44,277 nucleotides of DNA from Candidatus Hydrogenedentota bacterium (GCA_903837785.1 CAILVY010000170.1:1-44277); one strand, 5' to 3'; shown: positions 34,869 to 43,663, counted from the first letter of the stretch. Translations and numbers: made by a program. The notes: generated from the letters alone by a model not told the origin.

Positions 34869-36662
34869 CTACTTGCTGCACAACGATTCGTCCGTCAGGA
34901 CCGGATCGTTCGGATTCGGCACGTGAAAATACGTCGCCTTGCCGCCGGGCACGGGAAACTCGCTCAGCGTGAGTTCCCAGTCCGTCTTGGACATGGGGTA
35001 CCAGTTCGTCGTGCGCCAGGCACGGACGGTGCAGGTCAACGCGCCCGATTCGTCCGCGGCCGGTCCCGCAAGGGTTGCGGGATCGATCGTGATGAGCCGA
35101 AGATCCTCTTTCGCCAGCGCGGGATTCTGCTCCGGGTCCAGGCAGAAAACCCGCGGGCCGTACATCACCGCCACGCGGCCCGACTGGGCCTTGCGCCCTT
35201 TCACAAGCCGCAGCGCCATGGGCAGTTCGAGTTCAACCGTGTCCCCGGCACGCCACACGCGCCGGATCGCGTGGAATCCGCCCGGGGCAACGGGGCCTTC
35301 CTGTGCGCTCCCGTTCACGGCGACCGCGGCCCCCTGGCACCACCGCGGAATCCGCAGCGCGAGCGTGAACTCGCCCGGCCGCTCCGGCGTGAGGATGAGT
35401 TTCACCCGGCCGGCCCGAGGATACGCTGTCTCCTGTTGGATCTGCAGCGTGTTGCCGCCCGGCAGCGCCGCCGTGGCGGTCGATGCCGTGTACAAGTTCA
35501 CGTAGACCCCATCCTTGCCCGTGTAGTAGCTCATCGTGGCCAACTCGGGAAGAATGCGCCGATAGTTGCACGGACAGCAATACGTGTCCCCCTCGAAGTA
35601 AGTCCGCGGACCCTCGAAGGGGGAGTAATACCGGATCTTGCGTCCGTCAGGCGACTGTGCCGCGAAGAGCGCATTGAACACCGCCCGCTCCATCAAATCG
35701 CCATAGACCGGGTCCCCTTCCATGCGCAGCAGCTCGTCCCACCACCGGATCAAGTAGGCCGTGGCACAGGTTTCGCCCAGATTGGCCGCGCCCTCCTGCG
35801 TGTCGTGCCAGCACTCATGCTGGCCACACGTGCCCGTAATGGCCAGGCCGTCGTCTTTCATGAGAAAATCCATGGCGCGGCGGCTCGTGTTCAAAAGCTT
35901 GGGATTGGCCTCGATGCGATTCAACCGCAACTGTGCGATGCTGCGGCACAGATACGCATAGGCGTGGCCTTGGATCTTCCCCCAGCGCCCAATCACGATC
36001 GGGCCGTCCCAGGTGTCCAGATGACGGAACCGGGCGCCGAATTCGAGATACTTCGGATCCTGGCCCTCGGCATGCAGGGCAAGCATCGCCGGCTCAAGCC
36101 CGGTGAACGCCATGTAGTCCATGATTTCGTTGTTGCCGGGAACCATTTCCGGCTCCGCCGTCCAACGTGCCATGAGATAATCCGCAAGTTTACGCGCCGC
36201 CTCCAAAGACGCCTCTTCGCCGAAGAAGTGGTGGTCCATCACGAGTCCGTAAAGGAGGTAGGACATCTCATGGACATCCCAGAGTTTCCACATGCGGTGT
36301 TCCGGCCCCAGCATCCCGAGGTAGCCATCCGCTTCCTGCGCCGCGATCGCCTCCCGCACAAGATGCCGTTTGCGTTCGAGAATCTGCGCATCCCCGGTGT
36401 ACGCCGCGAAGCGGACAAACGCATCGATGGTTTTGCCCAGCCCGACATACCCATCGGATGCTTTGCGTTCCCGGAACGGTTTCAGGAAATCGCGGTCCAG
36501 GTCGAGCTGCAGCAGGTTGTTCCCCGCCGTCCGATCGATCCGCTCTCCAATCTCCCCGCCCACATGGACTTTGCGAAGATCCAGCGGTTGCAGCACGTCC
36601 GCATTGCCCTGAAGTGATGTCGCCACAAGAAACGCTCCTGTAAGAATCAGTCTGATGGTCAC
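34869..36662 (-). CDS. GH127-like (DUF1680) beta-L-arabinofuranosidase-type glycosidase, secreted
   Basis: A 597-residue enzyme starting at GTG 36662 (GAGGGAGG about 8 bases upstream), with a signal peptide (LILTGAFLVATSLQGNA). The alpha/alpha-barrel shows VHEMSYLLYGLV, GHAYAYLCRSIAQL and then the zinc centre of GH127: a CGQHECWHDTQEG segment, GETCATAYLIRW with conserved Glu and Cys, and YCCPCNYRRILPEL with the paired cysteines. In characterised GH127 enzymes three Cys and one Glu bind zinc and one Cys is the nucleophile. The C-terminal half is beta-sandwich. Beta-L-arabinofuranose is the known substrate of the family, but DUF1680 proteins are diverse. It lies upstream of the HEAT operon and may be co-expressed. 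Confidence 0.88.
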   Translation of the reverse strand: MTIRLILTGAFLVATSLQGNADVLQPLDLRKVHVGGEIGERIDRTAGNNLLQLDLDRDFLKPFRERKASDGYVGLGKTIDAFVRFAAYTGDAQILERKRHLVREAIAAQEADGYLGMLGPEHRMWKLWDVHEMSYLLYGLVMDHHFFGEEASLEAARKLADYLMARWTAEPEMVPGNNEIMDYMAFTGLEPAMLALHAEGQDPKYLEFGARFRHLDTWDGPIVIGRWGKIQGHAYAYLCRSIAQLRLNRIEANPKLLNTSRRAMDFLMKDDGLAITGTCGQHECWHDTQEGAANLGETCATAYLIRWWDELLRMEGDPVYGDLMERAVFNALFAAQSPDGRKIRYYSPFEGPRTYFEGDTYCCPCNYRRILPELATMSYYTGKDGVYVNLYTASTATAALPGGNTLQIQQETAYPRAGRVKLILTPERPGEFTLALRIPRWCQGAAVAVNGSAQEGPVAPGGFHAIRRVWRAGDTVELELPMALRLVKGRKAQSGRVAVMYGPRVFCLDPEQNPALAKEDLRLITIDPATLAGPAADESGALTCTVRAWRTTNWYPMSKTDWELTLSEFPVPGGKATYFHVPNPNDPVLTDESLCSK

Positions 36663-37226
36663 GCCCGGGCCTCCCTCGTTTCACTACCCATCTCCGTTGC
36701 CATGCAACGGACAAAACACCGCAATCACCATAGCACAGGAGCGGCGCCGAGATTAAGAAGCCTCTTTGGCGGCACATGGGTGGCGGTGCCACAAGGCACA
36801 CCTTCATTCATCCCGGGTTCCTCACAGGGCAGATGGCATACCACAGATGAGGAATATGTGACAGCTTCGGCTTGTTGACGCAACTGCCGAAAGGCGGGTG
36901 TGTCAAGGCAACGAGCGCGTATGAGCAAAGGGAGGCCTTTGGGAATGCGGCTCCGCGAAAAAGAGAGCGGTCGTGAGGAGTTTCCCATGGGGTGTCCTCT
37001 GTGTTTTGGGCGGGCTCCCATACCCGTCAGCCTCCCGCCGCAATCGCATCCGTTGTCCTTGGGGCGGGTGGTGACTGTCCCGCTTCCGGGATTCAGCCCG
37101 CCGCGCCGTTTCCGGTGGTGGAATCTCAGCAAGAAGGGCCGGGGCCCCGGAGATGCCTGTCAGGATTGTGCCGCGGGCCGTGCGGCTGGTTGCGTTCACA
37201 ACAAAGAGCGGAGAAAGGGTAACGTC
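36663..37226. other. 564-base divergent intergenic region
   Basis: No accepted gene. A minus-strand open frame at 36725-37132 has no RBS and an implausible composition. The region must hold the promoters of the GH127 gene (leftward) and the dihaem cytochrome (rightward). The most ordered element is the hairpin at 36875-36906. Confidence 0.5.
36875..36906. ncRNA. Candidate structured RNA hairpin with GAAA tetraloop
   Basis: Fourteen bases on each side (36875-36888 and 36893-36906, outer arms TTGAC/GTCAA) pair with one A-G mismatch and two G-T pairs around GAAA. As RNA on the plus strand this is a long stem with a GNRA tetraloop, about 320 bases before the dihaem cytochrome start. It could belong to its leader or to a small RNA; no known family was recognised. 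Confidence 0.35.
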
Positions 37227-38633
37227 ATGAACATGAAACGAGTGTTGGCGAAGGGCGCGGGGATCACCACGCTGCTTGCGGTGATGGCTGTTGCCGCGGG
37301 GGCGTATGCCGAAGAGGGCGGTGCAAAGGCGAGCAGCTACACGTCTCCGGTGATCGCCGAGGATTTCCAGTCGATCATGGCGAAGATGAGCGCCGCCAAG
37401 GCCGGCGTCCTCCAGGAGCACGCCACGCTCCTGGAACAGCGCTACGACCTCGGCAACAAACCCGTCAAAGGCGTCACAATGTCCCGGGGAAAGGCCGTCC
37501 AGGGCGACGTCCGCGTTAAGCTGCCCGCGGAAATAACCTGGCAGCAATTGGCCGAAATGTCCCCCGATCAGATCAAGGAAAAGGGCGTGTTCCCCGGTGG
37601 ATTCATGCCGCTGCCCTTTCCGAACCACGCCGAAGGCGGCATGCTCTTCCCCAAACACGTGATTGACGAGATCAACAAGCAGGAGCAACGCGACCTCACG
37701 CGCTTTGACCTCGATTACGATTTGCCGGAGCACGTCCTGCCCGAGTATCCGCCCGCCATCTTCCTCACCACCCGGCCGGACCTCGGCGACGTGTCCCAAG
37801 GCAAAGTCGTCACCCTCATGAACTACTACGAGCTCTTTAACGGGCTCTTGAATCCCAAGCAGATTGAAGGGCTGCGGCTGCTCGTGACCCCGTTTCCCCA
37901 ACAACAGTTTAATCAGACCGAAGACCGGCGCACCGCCCTGCCCAGCCGGGGCGTTGCCTGCCTTGATTGCCATGTGAACGGTCATACCAACGCCGCTACC
38001 CATCTCGTGGGCGATATTCGACCACAGGAATTCCGGCACCGCATCGAAACGCCCTCCCTGCGCGGCGTGAACATCCAGCGCCTCTTTGGTTCGCGGCGTG
38101 CCCTGAAATCCGTCGAGGACTTCACGGAGTTCGAGCAGCGCGCGGCTTACTTTGACGGCGACCCGGTCATCGCCACGAAGAAGGGCGTGAACATCCTCGA
38201 ACGCGGCAGCCAGGTCCATTTCATGGCCGAGTTTCAGGCCTTGCTCGATTTCCCGCCCGCGCCCAAGCTCGACATCTACGGCAAACTCGACCCGGCGAAG
38301 GCCACCGAACAGGAAATGAAGGGTCAGGCGCTCTTCTTCGGCAGGGCGAAATGCTCGGAATGCCATCCGGCGCCGTACTATACGGACAATACCATGCACA
38401 ATCTCATGGTCGAGCGCTTCTACAAGCCGCAGATGATCAACAAACAAATGGCCAGCGCCGACGGACCGATCAAGACCTTCCCGCTGCGCGGAATCAAGGA
38501 CTCGCCCCCGTATATGCACGACAGCCGCCTCATCACGCTGGCGGACACCATCGAGTTCTTCAACATCATTCAAGGGCTCAAACTGTCGGATAAAGAGAAG
38601 TCGGACCTCGAGGCATTCCTCCTGGCCCTGTAG
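37227..38633 (+). CDS. Dihaem cytochrome c, MauG/cytochrome c peroxidase-like
   Basis: A 468-residue periplasmic protein; ATG 37227 follows AAAGGG 8 bases upstream and begins a signal peptide (LAKGAGITTLLAVMAVAAGAYA). Two haem-binding motifs, CLDCH (245-249) and CSECH (376-380), lie about 130 residues apart as in the dihaem peroxidase/MauG family. The C-terminal TFPLRGIKDSPPYMHDSRL followed by TLADTIEFFN is the family's usual end signature. The N-terminal ~200 residues are an extension without a recognised domain. Members reduce peroxide or oxidise protein or small substrates. Together with the two multihaem cytochromes in this window it suggests an elaborate periplasmic electron-transfer chain. 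It is monocistronic. Confidence 0.85.
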   Translation: MNMKRVLAKGAGITTLLAVMAVAAGAYAEEGGAKASSYTSPVIAEDFQSIMAKMSAAKAGVLQEHATLLEQRYDLGNKPVKGVTMSRGKAVQGDVRVKLPAEITWQQLAEMSPDQIKEKGVFPGGFMPLPFPNHAEGGMLFPKHVIDEINKQEQRDLTRFDLDYDLPEHVLPEYPPAIFLTTRPDLGDVSQGKVVTLMNYYELFNGLLNPKQIEGLRLLVTPFPQQQFNQTEDRRTALPSRGVACLDCHVNGHTNAATHLVGDIRPQEFRHRIETPSLRGVNIQRLFGSRRALKSVEDFTEFEQRAAYFDGDPVIATKKGVNILERGSQVHFMAEFQALLDFPPAPKLDIYGKLDPAKATEQEMKGQALFFGRAKCSECHPAPYYTDNTMHNLMVERFYKPQMINKQMASADGPIKTFPLRGIKDSPPYMHDSRLITLADTIEFFNIIQGLKLSDKEKSDLEAFLLAL

Positions 38634-38663
38634 CCTGCCCTTGAAGGCCCCTTGACTCCACGT

Positions 38664-38700
38664 GCTCCTGGATTCCCCTGAGAGACGGGGTTCCAGGAGC
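38664..38700 (+). terminator. Terminator-like hairpin after the dihaem cytochrome gene
   Basis: GCTCCTGGA (38664-38672) pairs with TCCAGGAGC (38692-38700), with inner CCCC/GGGG pairs, giving a 13-pair stem with a small bulge. It lies 30 bases after the stop codon. The following GCTTTGTG is only weakly T-rich. Confidence 0.65.
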
Positions 38701-38839
38701 GCTTTGTGTTACACGGGCAACCGCACGATGCCCTCCTGCAAAAGCGACCGTACGCGGGCTCCGAAAACTGGAAGAGAAATTTGCACTTTGGCTCGGCCTG
38801 TGGTATCGTTTACATGAGCCCTTGGTGTGGTTGCCGGCG

Positions 38840-38853
38840 CACACACACACACA
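38840..38853. repeat. Dinucleotide tract (CA)7
   Basis: Seven CA units lie in the intergenic region. Short tracts of this kind can vary in length; no promoter context was seen. Confidence 0.8.
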
Positions 38854-39049
38854 ATCGATTCGATACATTTGGACGGTTCATAAAGCCTTTCATCTCTAAA
38901 GTCCGGTGCCAACCAAGGGTTTTCTATTTCCGTCCGAAGTCTCCTCCAAAATCCCCCCGCAAAGCATCACCATCCCCCAGCCTAACTCATTGCCTCACAA
39001 TTTGTTATCCATCTATTCGTCCTCTGCGGCCGCAGTCTGAACATCGCCG

Positions 39050-39105
39050 AAAACAGTTCGGGCGCCGGACCCTTGCCCCGAAGAACTGGCCATCCGGCGC
39101 CCGAA
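39050..39105 (-). terminator. Terminator of the alpha/beta hydrolase cluster
   Basis: TTCGGGCGCCGGA (39057-39069) and TCCGGCGCCCGAA (39093-39105) are perfect 13-base arms. On the minus strand the stem is followed by CTGTTTTCGG. It lies 20 bases beyond the stop of the last hydrolase gene. Confidence 0.8.
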
Positions 39106-39125
39106 GCGTCTTCAAGCACCTCTGT

Positions 39126-39983
39126 TCAACTGCTCGCGCGGTGCCTCGCCAGGAACGTTCGCACCGAGTCAATGTACAGGTCGTTTCCAATCGTGGTCAT
39201 GTGGTCGCCCCCTTCGACCAGGACGGCTTCATGGTTCGCCATGACGCCGATAAGGTTGTCCACCCCCGTGCGCAAGGGGTCGATAGTGCCGGCAATGGAC
39301 AACGTCGGCACCTGATTCCGGCGCAACTCCTCCTCGCTCACTTCGAAATCGGTGAAGCGGCGCATGATGCAGCCCATCGCCTTCTGGTCGTTGATCCAGC
39401 GCATGATGATGTCGGTGATCGCCATCTTGATCCGGCTCGGCTTCTTGCCGAGGGCCTCGATGTTCACGATCAGCGGGCCAAATCCCTTGCCCGCTTCGAG
39501 CGAGTCCGCGACCGCCGTGAGCAACGCCAGGTTCTCGGCATCGGGGCGATCCCAGCCCGCCGCGCAGGGCACCGCGCTGAGCAGGCGTTCCGGGAACATC
39601 GTGATGAGCTTCAGCGTGATGAAGCCGCCCATCGAGTACCCGACCACATGCGCCTTCCCGATCTCCAGATGATCCATCAGCCGGATGATGTCTTTGACCA
39701 TCTCCGTTCCGTACATCTCCGGAGTGTGCGGCTTGTCACTCAGTCCGTGCCCCCGGAGATCAAGCGCAATAACCTTGAACTCCCGGGCCAGCGCGCGGGT
39801 GATCCCGGGAATCCACCAGTTGTTCTCGGCATCCGCGCCGAATCCGTGCACCAGAATCACCGGATCCCCCTCGCCCTGCACTGTATAATGGAGCTGCACC
39901 CCGTCCGCGTTGAAGAACTCACCGCGCTTCCGGCGCATCAAGTACGAGGCGACATCTGCCGCGGCCTGCAATTTCTTTCCCAT
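39126..39983 (-). CDS. Alpha/beta hydrolase (paralogue 3 of 3, no export signal)
   Basis: A 285-residue alpha/beta-hydrolase-fold protein. The oxyanion-hole motif VILVHGFGAD, LDLRGHGLSDKP, the nucleophile elbow GYSMGG with catalytic Ser, the acid GTIDPLR and the base GGDHMTT make a complete triad. Unlike its two upstream neighbours it has no lipobox or signal peptide and starts MGKKLQAAADVASYLM, so it probably acts in the cytoplasm. It starts 5 bases after the stop of paralogue 2 and is the last gene of the cluster, followed by a strong terminator. The family covers esterases, epoxide hydrolases and haloalkane dehalogenases; substrate unknown. Confidence 0.9.
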   Translation of the reverse strand: MGKKLQAAADVASYLMRRKRGEFFNADGVQLHYTVQGEGDPVILVHGFGADAENNWWIPGITRALAREFKVIALDLRGHGLSDKPHTPEMYGTEMVKDIIRLMDHLEIGKAHVVGYSMGGFITLKLITMFPERLLSAVPCAAGWDRPDAENLALLTAVADSLEAGKGFGPLIVNIEALGKKPSRIKMAITDIIMRWINDQKAMGCIMRRFTDFEVSEEELRRNQVPTLSIAGTIDPLRTGVDNLIGVMANHEAVLVEGGDHMTTIGNDLYIDSVRTFLARHRASS

Positions 39984-39988
39984 CTTCC

Positions 39989-40867
39989 CTACCTCTCGCG
40001 TTGTTCATGCTGTTTGAGAAACGAACGCATCCCCTCTCGGAACGCTTTCTTCCACAACGTGGTGTAATGATCCCCGCCCGGTATCACCAGCACGGAATGA
40101 TTGCCCATGACCCAGGTCATGGCATCTACGCCGCGCTTCAGCGGATCGCGATCGCCCACGATGGACAGGCACGGGACCCCGTTCGCCCGCAACTGCGCCT
40201 CCGTCACGTCAAGCTGAGGCAGGCTTTCCATCACGGCGGCAATCGCCCGATCGTCATTGAACCAGCGAAAGACGCTGTTCACGGCAAATACCTTCACCCG
40301 CCCAAAACCCTTCTGCCGCACGCCCACCTCCCCGAGCAGCGGCGCGTAATTGTCCTGCAGGCCGATCTCGTGGGCAATCTCCCGCAACTTCGCCAGGCGT
40401 TCCAGCGTCATGCGCTCCCAGCCGGCGCCGCACGGCATCACGGTTCTCAGGCGGTCGGGATGCGTCACCGCCAGTTTCAGGGCGATGAAGCCGCCCAGCG
40501 AATACCCGGCAACGTGCGCCTTCTCAATCCCGAGGTGGTCCATGAGCCGGACCACGTCTTCAACCATTTCCATGCCATACCGGTTCGGGCTGTGCGGCTT
40601 GCCGCTGCGGCCATGGCCGCGGTCGTCCATGGCGATCACCTGATGATCCTGCGCGAGTGCCGCGATGATCCCCGGTTGCCGCCAGTTAAGATTCGCATTC
40701 GCCGCCACCCCGTGCACCAGAATGACCGGTTCGCCCTTACCCTCTACTGTGTAATGGATGCGGGTGCCGTTCGCATCGAAGAACGCGCCTTGGGGCCGAT
40801 GCGCCAGGCAGCCGCTGATCAGAACGGACACGAGCGAGAGTACAAAGACCGGCGTGAAGAATCGCAT
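39989..40867 (-). CDS. Alpha/beta hydrolase lipoprotein (paralogue 2 of 3)
   Basis: A 292-residue protein with a lipoprotein signal (MRFFTPVFVLSLVSVLISGC, Cys20 as the lipidation site). The fold motifs are VILVHGVAANAN, MDDRGHGRSGKP, AGYSLGG (catalytic Ser), GDRDPLKRG (acid) and GGDHYTT (base). It is clearly homologous to the genes on both sides over the whole catalytic domain. It starts 11 bases after paralogue 1, so the three form an operon. Membrane-attached location outside the cytoplasm; substrate unknown. Confidence 0.9.
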   Translation of the reverse strand: MRFFTPVFVLSLVSVLISGCLAHRPQGAFFDANGTRIHYTVEGKGEPVILVHGVAANANLNWRQPGIIAALAQDHQVIAMDDRGHGRSGKPHSPNRYGMEMVEDVVRLMDHLGIEKAHVAGYSLGGFIALKLAVTHPDRLRTVMPCGAGWERMTLERLAKLREIAHEIGLQDNYAPLLGEVGVRQKGFGRVKVFAVNSVFRWFNDDRAIAAVMESLPQLDVTEAQLRANGVPCLSIVGDRDPLKRGVDAMTWVMGNHSVLVIPGGDHYTTLWKKAFREGMRSFLKQHEQRER

Positions 40868-40878
40868 GGGGCGCCTCC

Positions 40879-41751
40879 TTAGTGCGCATCAAGGAACTGC
40901 TTGAGCGCGTTCACAAATTCACGGCGCTTGATGGCCGAGTGATGATTCGCATTCGGGATTACGACGACTTCATGATTGGCCAAGATCCCTGTCATGTCGT
41001 CCACCCCCTTCTTCAAGGCATCCTCACTGCCGACGATCGTCAGTGCCGGCACGCGGTTGGCCCGCAATTCCGTCTCCGTCACTTCAAGCGCCGCCAGACT
41101 CCGCACCGCCGCCGCCATCGCGTGCGTGTCGTTAAGATACCGGAGGCAGGCATCCACAACCAAGATTCTCACCGCCGCCCATGGCGTGTCCTTCGGATCG
41201 AGTTCCCGCAGGATCATCTTGAACCCCTCGCCCGCCTCCAGCCGGTCCGCGGCCTCCGAAAGCATCCGCATGTGCTCGCCTTCCCGACGTTCCCAGCCCG
41301 CGGCGCACGGCGCGGCGCTCAACAGGCGGTCCGGGTGAAGCATCATTAGTTTCAGCGTGATGAATCCGCCCAGCGAATAGCCGGCAACATGCGCTTTTGG
41401 CAGGCCCAGGTGATCCATGATCCGCACCACGTCTTCGACGAGCTCCAGCCCGTATTGGGCGGGATCGTGCGGCTTGTCGCTCTTGCCATGGCCGCGAACG
41501 TCAAACGTGATCACCCGATAATGCTTGGCCAGCGCCCCGGAGATGCCGAGGGCTCGCCAGTTGAGTTCCGAATCCACCGCGAACCCGTGCACGAGGATCA
41601 CCGGCTCGCCCCGCCCTTCGTCCGTGTAATGGAGTTGGACCCCCGACGGCACCGCCACCTCGCCCGACATGCGCCCATGGGCGCAGCCGGACAAGACGCC
41701 GGCCACTATCAAGATGGCGAGAATGGCAACAGGAATCCCTGCGCGCCGCAT
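40879..41751 (-). CDS. Alpha/beta hydrolase lipoprotein (paralogue 1 of 3)
   Basis: A 290-residue protein, first gene of the hydrolase operon. The N-terminus MRRAGIPVAILAILIVAG and VLSGC form a lipoprotein signal. Motifs: VILVHGFAVDSE, FDVRGHGKSDKP, AGYSLGG (catalytic Ser), GSEDALKKG (acid) and NANHHSA, where His-His replaces the DH of the other two copies; the catalytic His is still available. The promoter region is shared with the divergent EamA gene; a TATACT -10 lies at 41797-41792 on this strand. Substrate unknown. Confidence 0.9.
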   Translation of the reverse strand: MRRAGIPVAILAILIVAGVLSGCAHGRMSGEVAVPSGVQLHYTDEGRGEPVILVHGFAVDSELNWRALGISGALAKHYRVITFDVRGHGKSDKPHDPAQYGLELVEDVVRIMDHLGLPKAHVAGYSLGGFITLKLMMLHPDRLLSAAPCAAGWERREGEHMRMLSEAADRLEAGEGFKMILRELDPKDTPWAAVRILVVDACLRYLNDTHAMAAAVRSLAALEVTETELRANRVPALTIVGSEDALKKGVDDMTGILANHEVVVIPNANHHSAIKRREFVNALKQFLDAH

Positions 41752-41791
41752 AGACTGAATCCTTCCTCATGCTCCCGGGACTGTCCATACA

Positions 41792-41797
41792 AGTATA
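41792..41797 (-). promoter_or_regulatory. -10 element of the alpha/beta hydrolase operon
   Basis: TATACT on the minus strand lies about 41 bases before the ATG at 41751. At 17 bases upstream stands only TTCGAA as a weak -35. Confidence 0.45.
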
Positions 41798-41839
41798 CCC
41801 GATGCGCCCGGCCCTTCGAAACGCGTTTCGGCCTCCAAA

Positions 41840-41868
41840 TTGAACCCGTGTCTTCGCCCGGGTATAGT
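41840..41868 (+). promoter_or_regulatory. Promoter of the EamA permease gene, giving a nearly leaderless mRNA
   Basis: TTGAAC (41840-41845), a 17-base spacer and TATAGT (41863-41868) fit a sigma-70-type promoter. Transcription would start near 41875, three bases before the ATG at 41878, and no Shine-Dalgarno sequence precedes that ATG. Confidence 0.6.
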
Positions 41869-41877
41869 GAATGCTCC

Positions 41878-42771
41878 ATGACCGATACAGCTCGTTTCAG
41901 TTCCCAGAACGGCCGCGCAGCGGCCGAAATGGTTTTCGCCTCCTTCTCCTTCGCGACCATGTCCTGTGTTGCGCATGCCTACAGCAGCACCTTCTCCTGG
42001 CCGCTCGTGGCGCTGGCGCGGATCGGCATTACCTGGCTCCTGGCGTGCCTCCTGCTGGCCTGCTATCGGCTGCCCTTTTTGATCCGGGGGACCCGCGAGT
42101 TGTGGTGGCGAAGCCTGTGCGGGTCCGTGGGCCTGACCTGCACGTTCTACGCCGTGACCCATCTGCCCGTGACGGACCAGGTGACCATCTCGGCAACGGG
42201 TCCCATCTGGGTGACGGTGATCCTCGCGCTCGTCTTCCGCCAGCGAATGCCCCGGAGCGCATGGCTGCACGCGGCGCTCGCGTTGACGGGGGTCTACGTG
42301 ATGTACCGGCCGGCCTTTGACGCGGGCTCCTTTCCAATCCTCGTCGCACTCCTTGGCGCGGTGGCCGGCGCGGGCGCAATGGTTAGCCTGAGCCTCTGCA
42401 ACGCCATCCCGAACCTCTCCGTCGTAGCCCACTTCTCGACCTGCAGTTCAATCCTCTGCCTCGGCCTCTGCCTCTTCCTCCCGGGAGACATGGTTCTGAA
42501 ACCAACGGCGGGATTCCTGTTGTGGATGGGACTCGTGCCAATGGGCGTGGCGGGAACCGCCGGACAAGTGCTGATCACGTCGGCATATGGCCGCGGGAAT
42601 CCAACCATGGTCGCTCTCGTGGGCATCAGCGGGATCGGCTTTGCGGCCTTCTACGACGTCCTGGTTTGGGGATACGCCTTCGACCTCTGGAAAATCGCGG
42701 GAGTGCTCCTCATCGCGGCCGCCATCGCCATGAGCATCCTCAATAACGCCGGGATCCGAAAACCGGCCTGA
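41878..42771 (+). CDS. EamA/DMT-superfamily permease
   Basis: A 297-residue inner-membrane protein with about ten hydrophobic helices in two five-helix halves. Typical marks are SSTFSWPLVALARIGITWLL, the TCTFYAVTHLPVTDQVTISA stretch at the end of helix 4 and the LVPMGVAGTAGQVLITSAYG region in the second half. The start at ATG 41878 is chosen because upstream in-frame codons overlap the divergent hydrolase gene and its promoter region. EamA proteins export or exchange amino acids, nucleotides, sugars and other metabolites; substrate unknown. It is convergent with ispE, 10 bases apart. Confidence 0.88.
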   Translation: MTDTARFSSQNGRAAAEMVFASFSFATMSCVAHAYSSTFSWPLVALARIGITWLLACLLLACYRLPFLIRGTRELWWRSLCGSVGLTCTFYAVTHLPVTDQVTISATGPIWVTVILALVFRQRMPRSAWLHAALALTGVYVMYRPAFDAGSFPILVALLGAVAGAGAMVSLSLCNAIPNLSVVAHFSTCSSILCLGLCLFLPGDMVLKPTAGFLLWMGLVPMGVAGTAGQVLITSAYGRGNPTMVALVGISGIGFAAFYDVLVWGYAFDLWKIAGVLLIAAAIAMSILNNAGIRKPA

Positions 42772-42781
42772 GGAACCCTGC

Positions 42782-43663
42782 TCAGGCGACCCGTTCCACC
42801 CCGTGGGGAACCGTGCTGACCACCGAACTGCGCTGTTCCGGCAGCATGTCCGCGATGCGCGTGGCAACCCGCTTGCTCTCACAAATGCCGAAGATCGTCG
42901 GGCCGCTGCCGCTCATGGCGGCCGCATGGCAGCCCAAGTCCATCAGGCGTTTCTTGAGTTCGGCCAGGTTTGGATGCTCATGGAACACCGGCCGCTCCAT
43001 GCGATTGAAAACCGCGCACGGAATGTCGCCGTCACGCAGCCTGCGGAGCGCATGGCGAAATGCCGCCGTGCGCCCGGCGAAAGCCTTCGCCGTGTTTCGC
43101 TCCAGCATGGGATGATTGTACGCATGTCCCGCGCTCACGGCCAGCGAGGGATGAAGCAGGATGAACCAGACCGACGGCAACGGCGGAAGCGGCGTGAGCA
43201 CCTCGCCGCGGCGTGTGGCCGCCGCCGCGCCGCCCACCGTGCAGTACGGCACATCAGACCCCAGTTCCAGCGCCAGTTCGCGAAGCCGGCCCTCGGACAG
43301 GCGAAGGTCCCAGAGCTTATTCAGTGCGATGAGCGTGGCCGCCGCATTGCCGGAGCCGCCGGCGAGCCCGGCGGCGATGGGGATGCGCTTCTCGAGATGA
43401 ATTCGCGCGCCGAGCGTGCATCCCGTGCGCGCCCGCAGGAGCATGGCCGCGCGATACACAAGATTCCCCTCGCCGGTGTCGAGCTCCGTGCTCGAGCAAC
43501 TGATCGAGAGAATGTTCGGGTATTCCTCGAAAGTGAGTTCGTCCGCGAGGCTCACGGTTTGAAACACCGTCTCGATGTTGTGAAACCCATCGCGCCGGCG
43601 GTTCAACACGTCAAGATACAAGTTGATCTTGGCGTAGCTGCGATATGTCATCGACGTGGACAC
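42782..43663 (-). CDS. ispE: 4-diphosphocytidyl-2-C-methyl-D-erythritol kinase
   Basis: A 293-residue GHMP kinase of the non-mevalonate (MEP) isoprenoid pathway; it phosphorylates CDP-methylerythritol with ATP in the cytoplasm. The N-terminal YAKINLYLDVLNRRRDGFHN, the ATP loop PIAAGLAGGSGNAAATL, GSDVPYCTVGGAAAATRRGE with the catalytic Asp, and the C-terminal MSGSGPTIFG are all diagnostic. The start is taken as GTG 43663, 6 bases after GAGGGAG; TTG 43669 is too close to it and ATG 43651 rather far. It begins 11 bases after the stop of the UbiB-like gene, so the two are probably co-transcribed. Confidence 0.93.
   Translation of the reverse strand: MSTSMTYRSYAKINLYLDVLNRRRDGFHNIETVFQTVSLADELTFEEYPNILSISCSSTELDTGEGNLVYRAAMLLRARTGCTLGARIHLEKRIPIAAGLAGGSGNAAATLIALNKLWDLRLSEGRLRELALELGSDVPYCTVGGAAAATRRGEVLTPLPPLPSVWFILLHPSLAVSAGHAYNHPMLERNTAKAFAGRTAAFRHALRRLRDGDIPCAVFNRMERPVFHEHPNLAELKKRLMDLGCHAAAMSGSGPTIFGICESKRVATRIADMLPEQRSSVVSTVPHGVERVA

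Larger units (their letters stand above)
38634..39125. other. 492-base region between convergent genes
   Basis: It holds a hairpin terminator for each flanking gene (38664-38700 and 39050-39105), a (CA)7 tract and the palindrome CTGCGGCCGCAG at 39024-39035. No credible gene was found. Confidence 0.55.

Noticed and set aside
36725..37132. Minus-strand open frame of 135 codons upstream of the dihaem cytochrome
   Set aside because: No RBS, no signal or domain, and Cys/Arg/Pro-rich low-order composition. Left as intergenic, though a decayed gene cannot be excluded.
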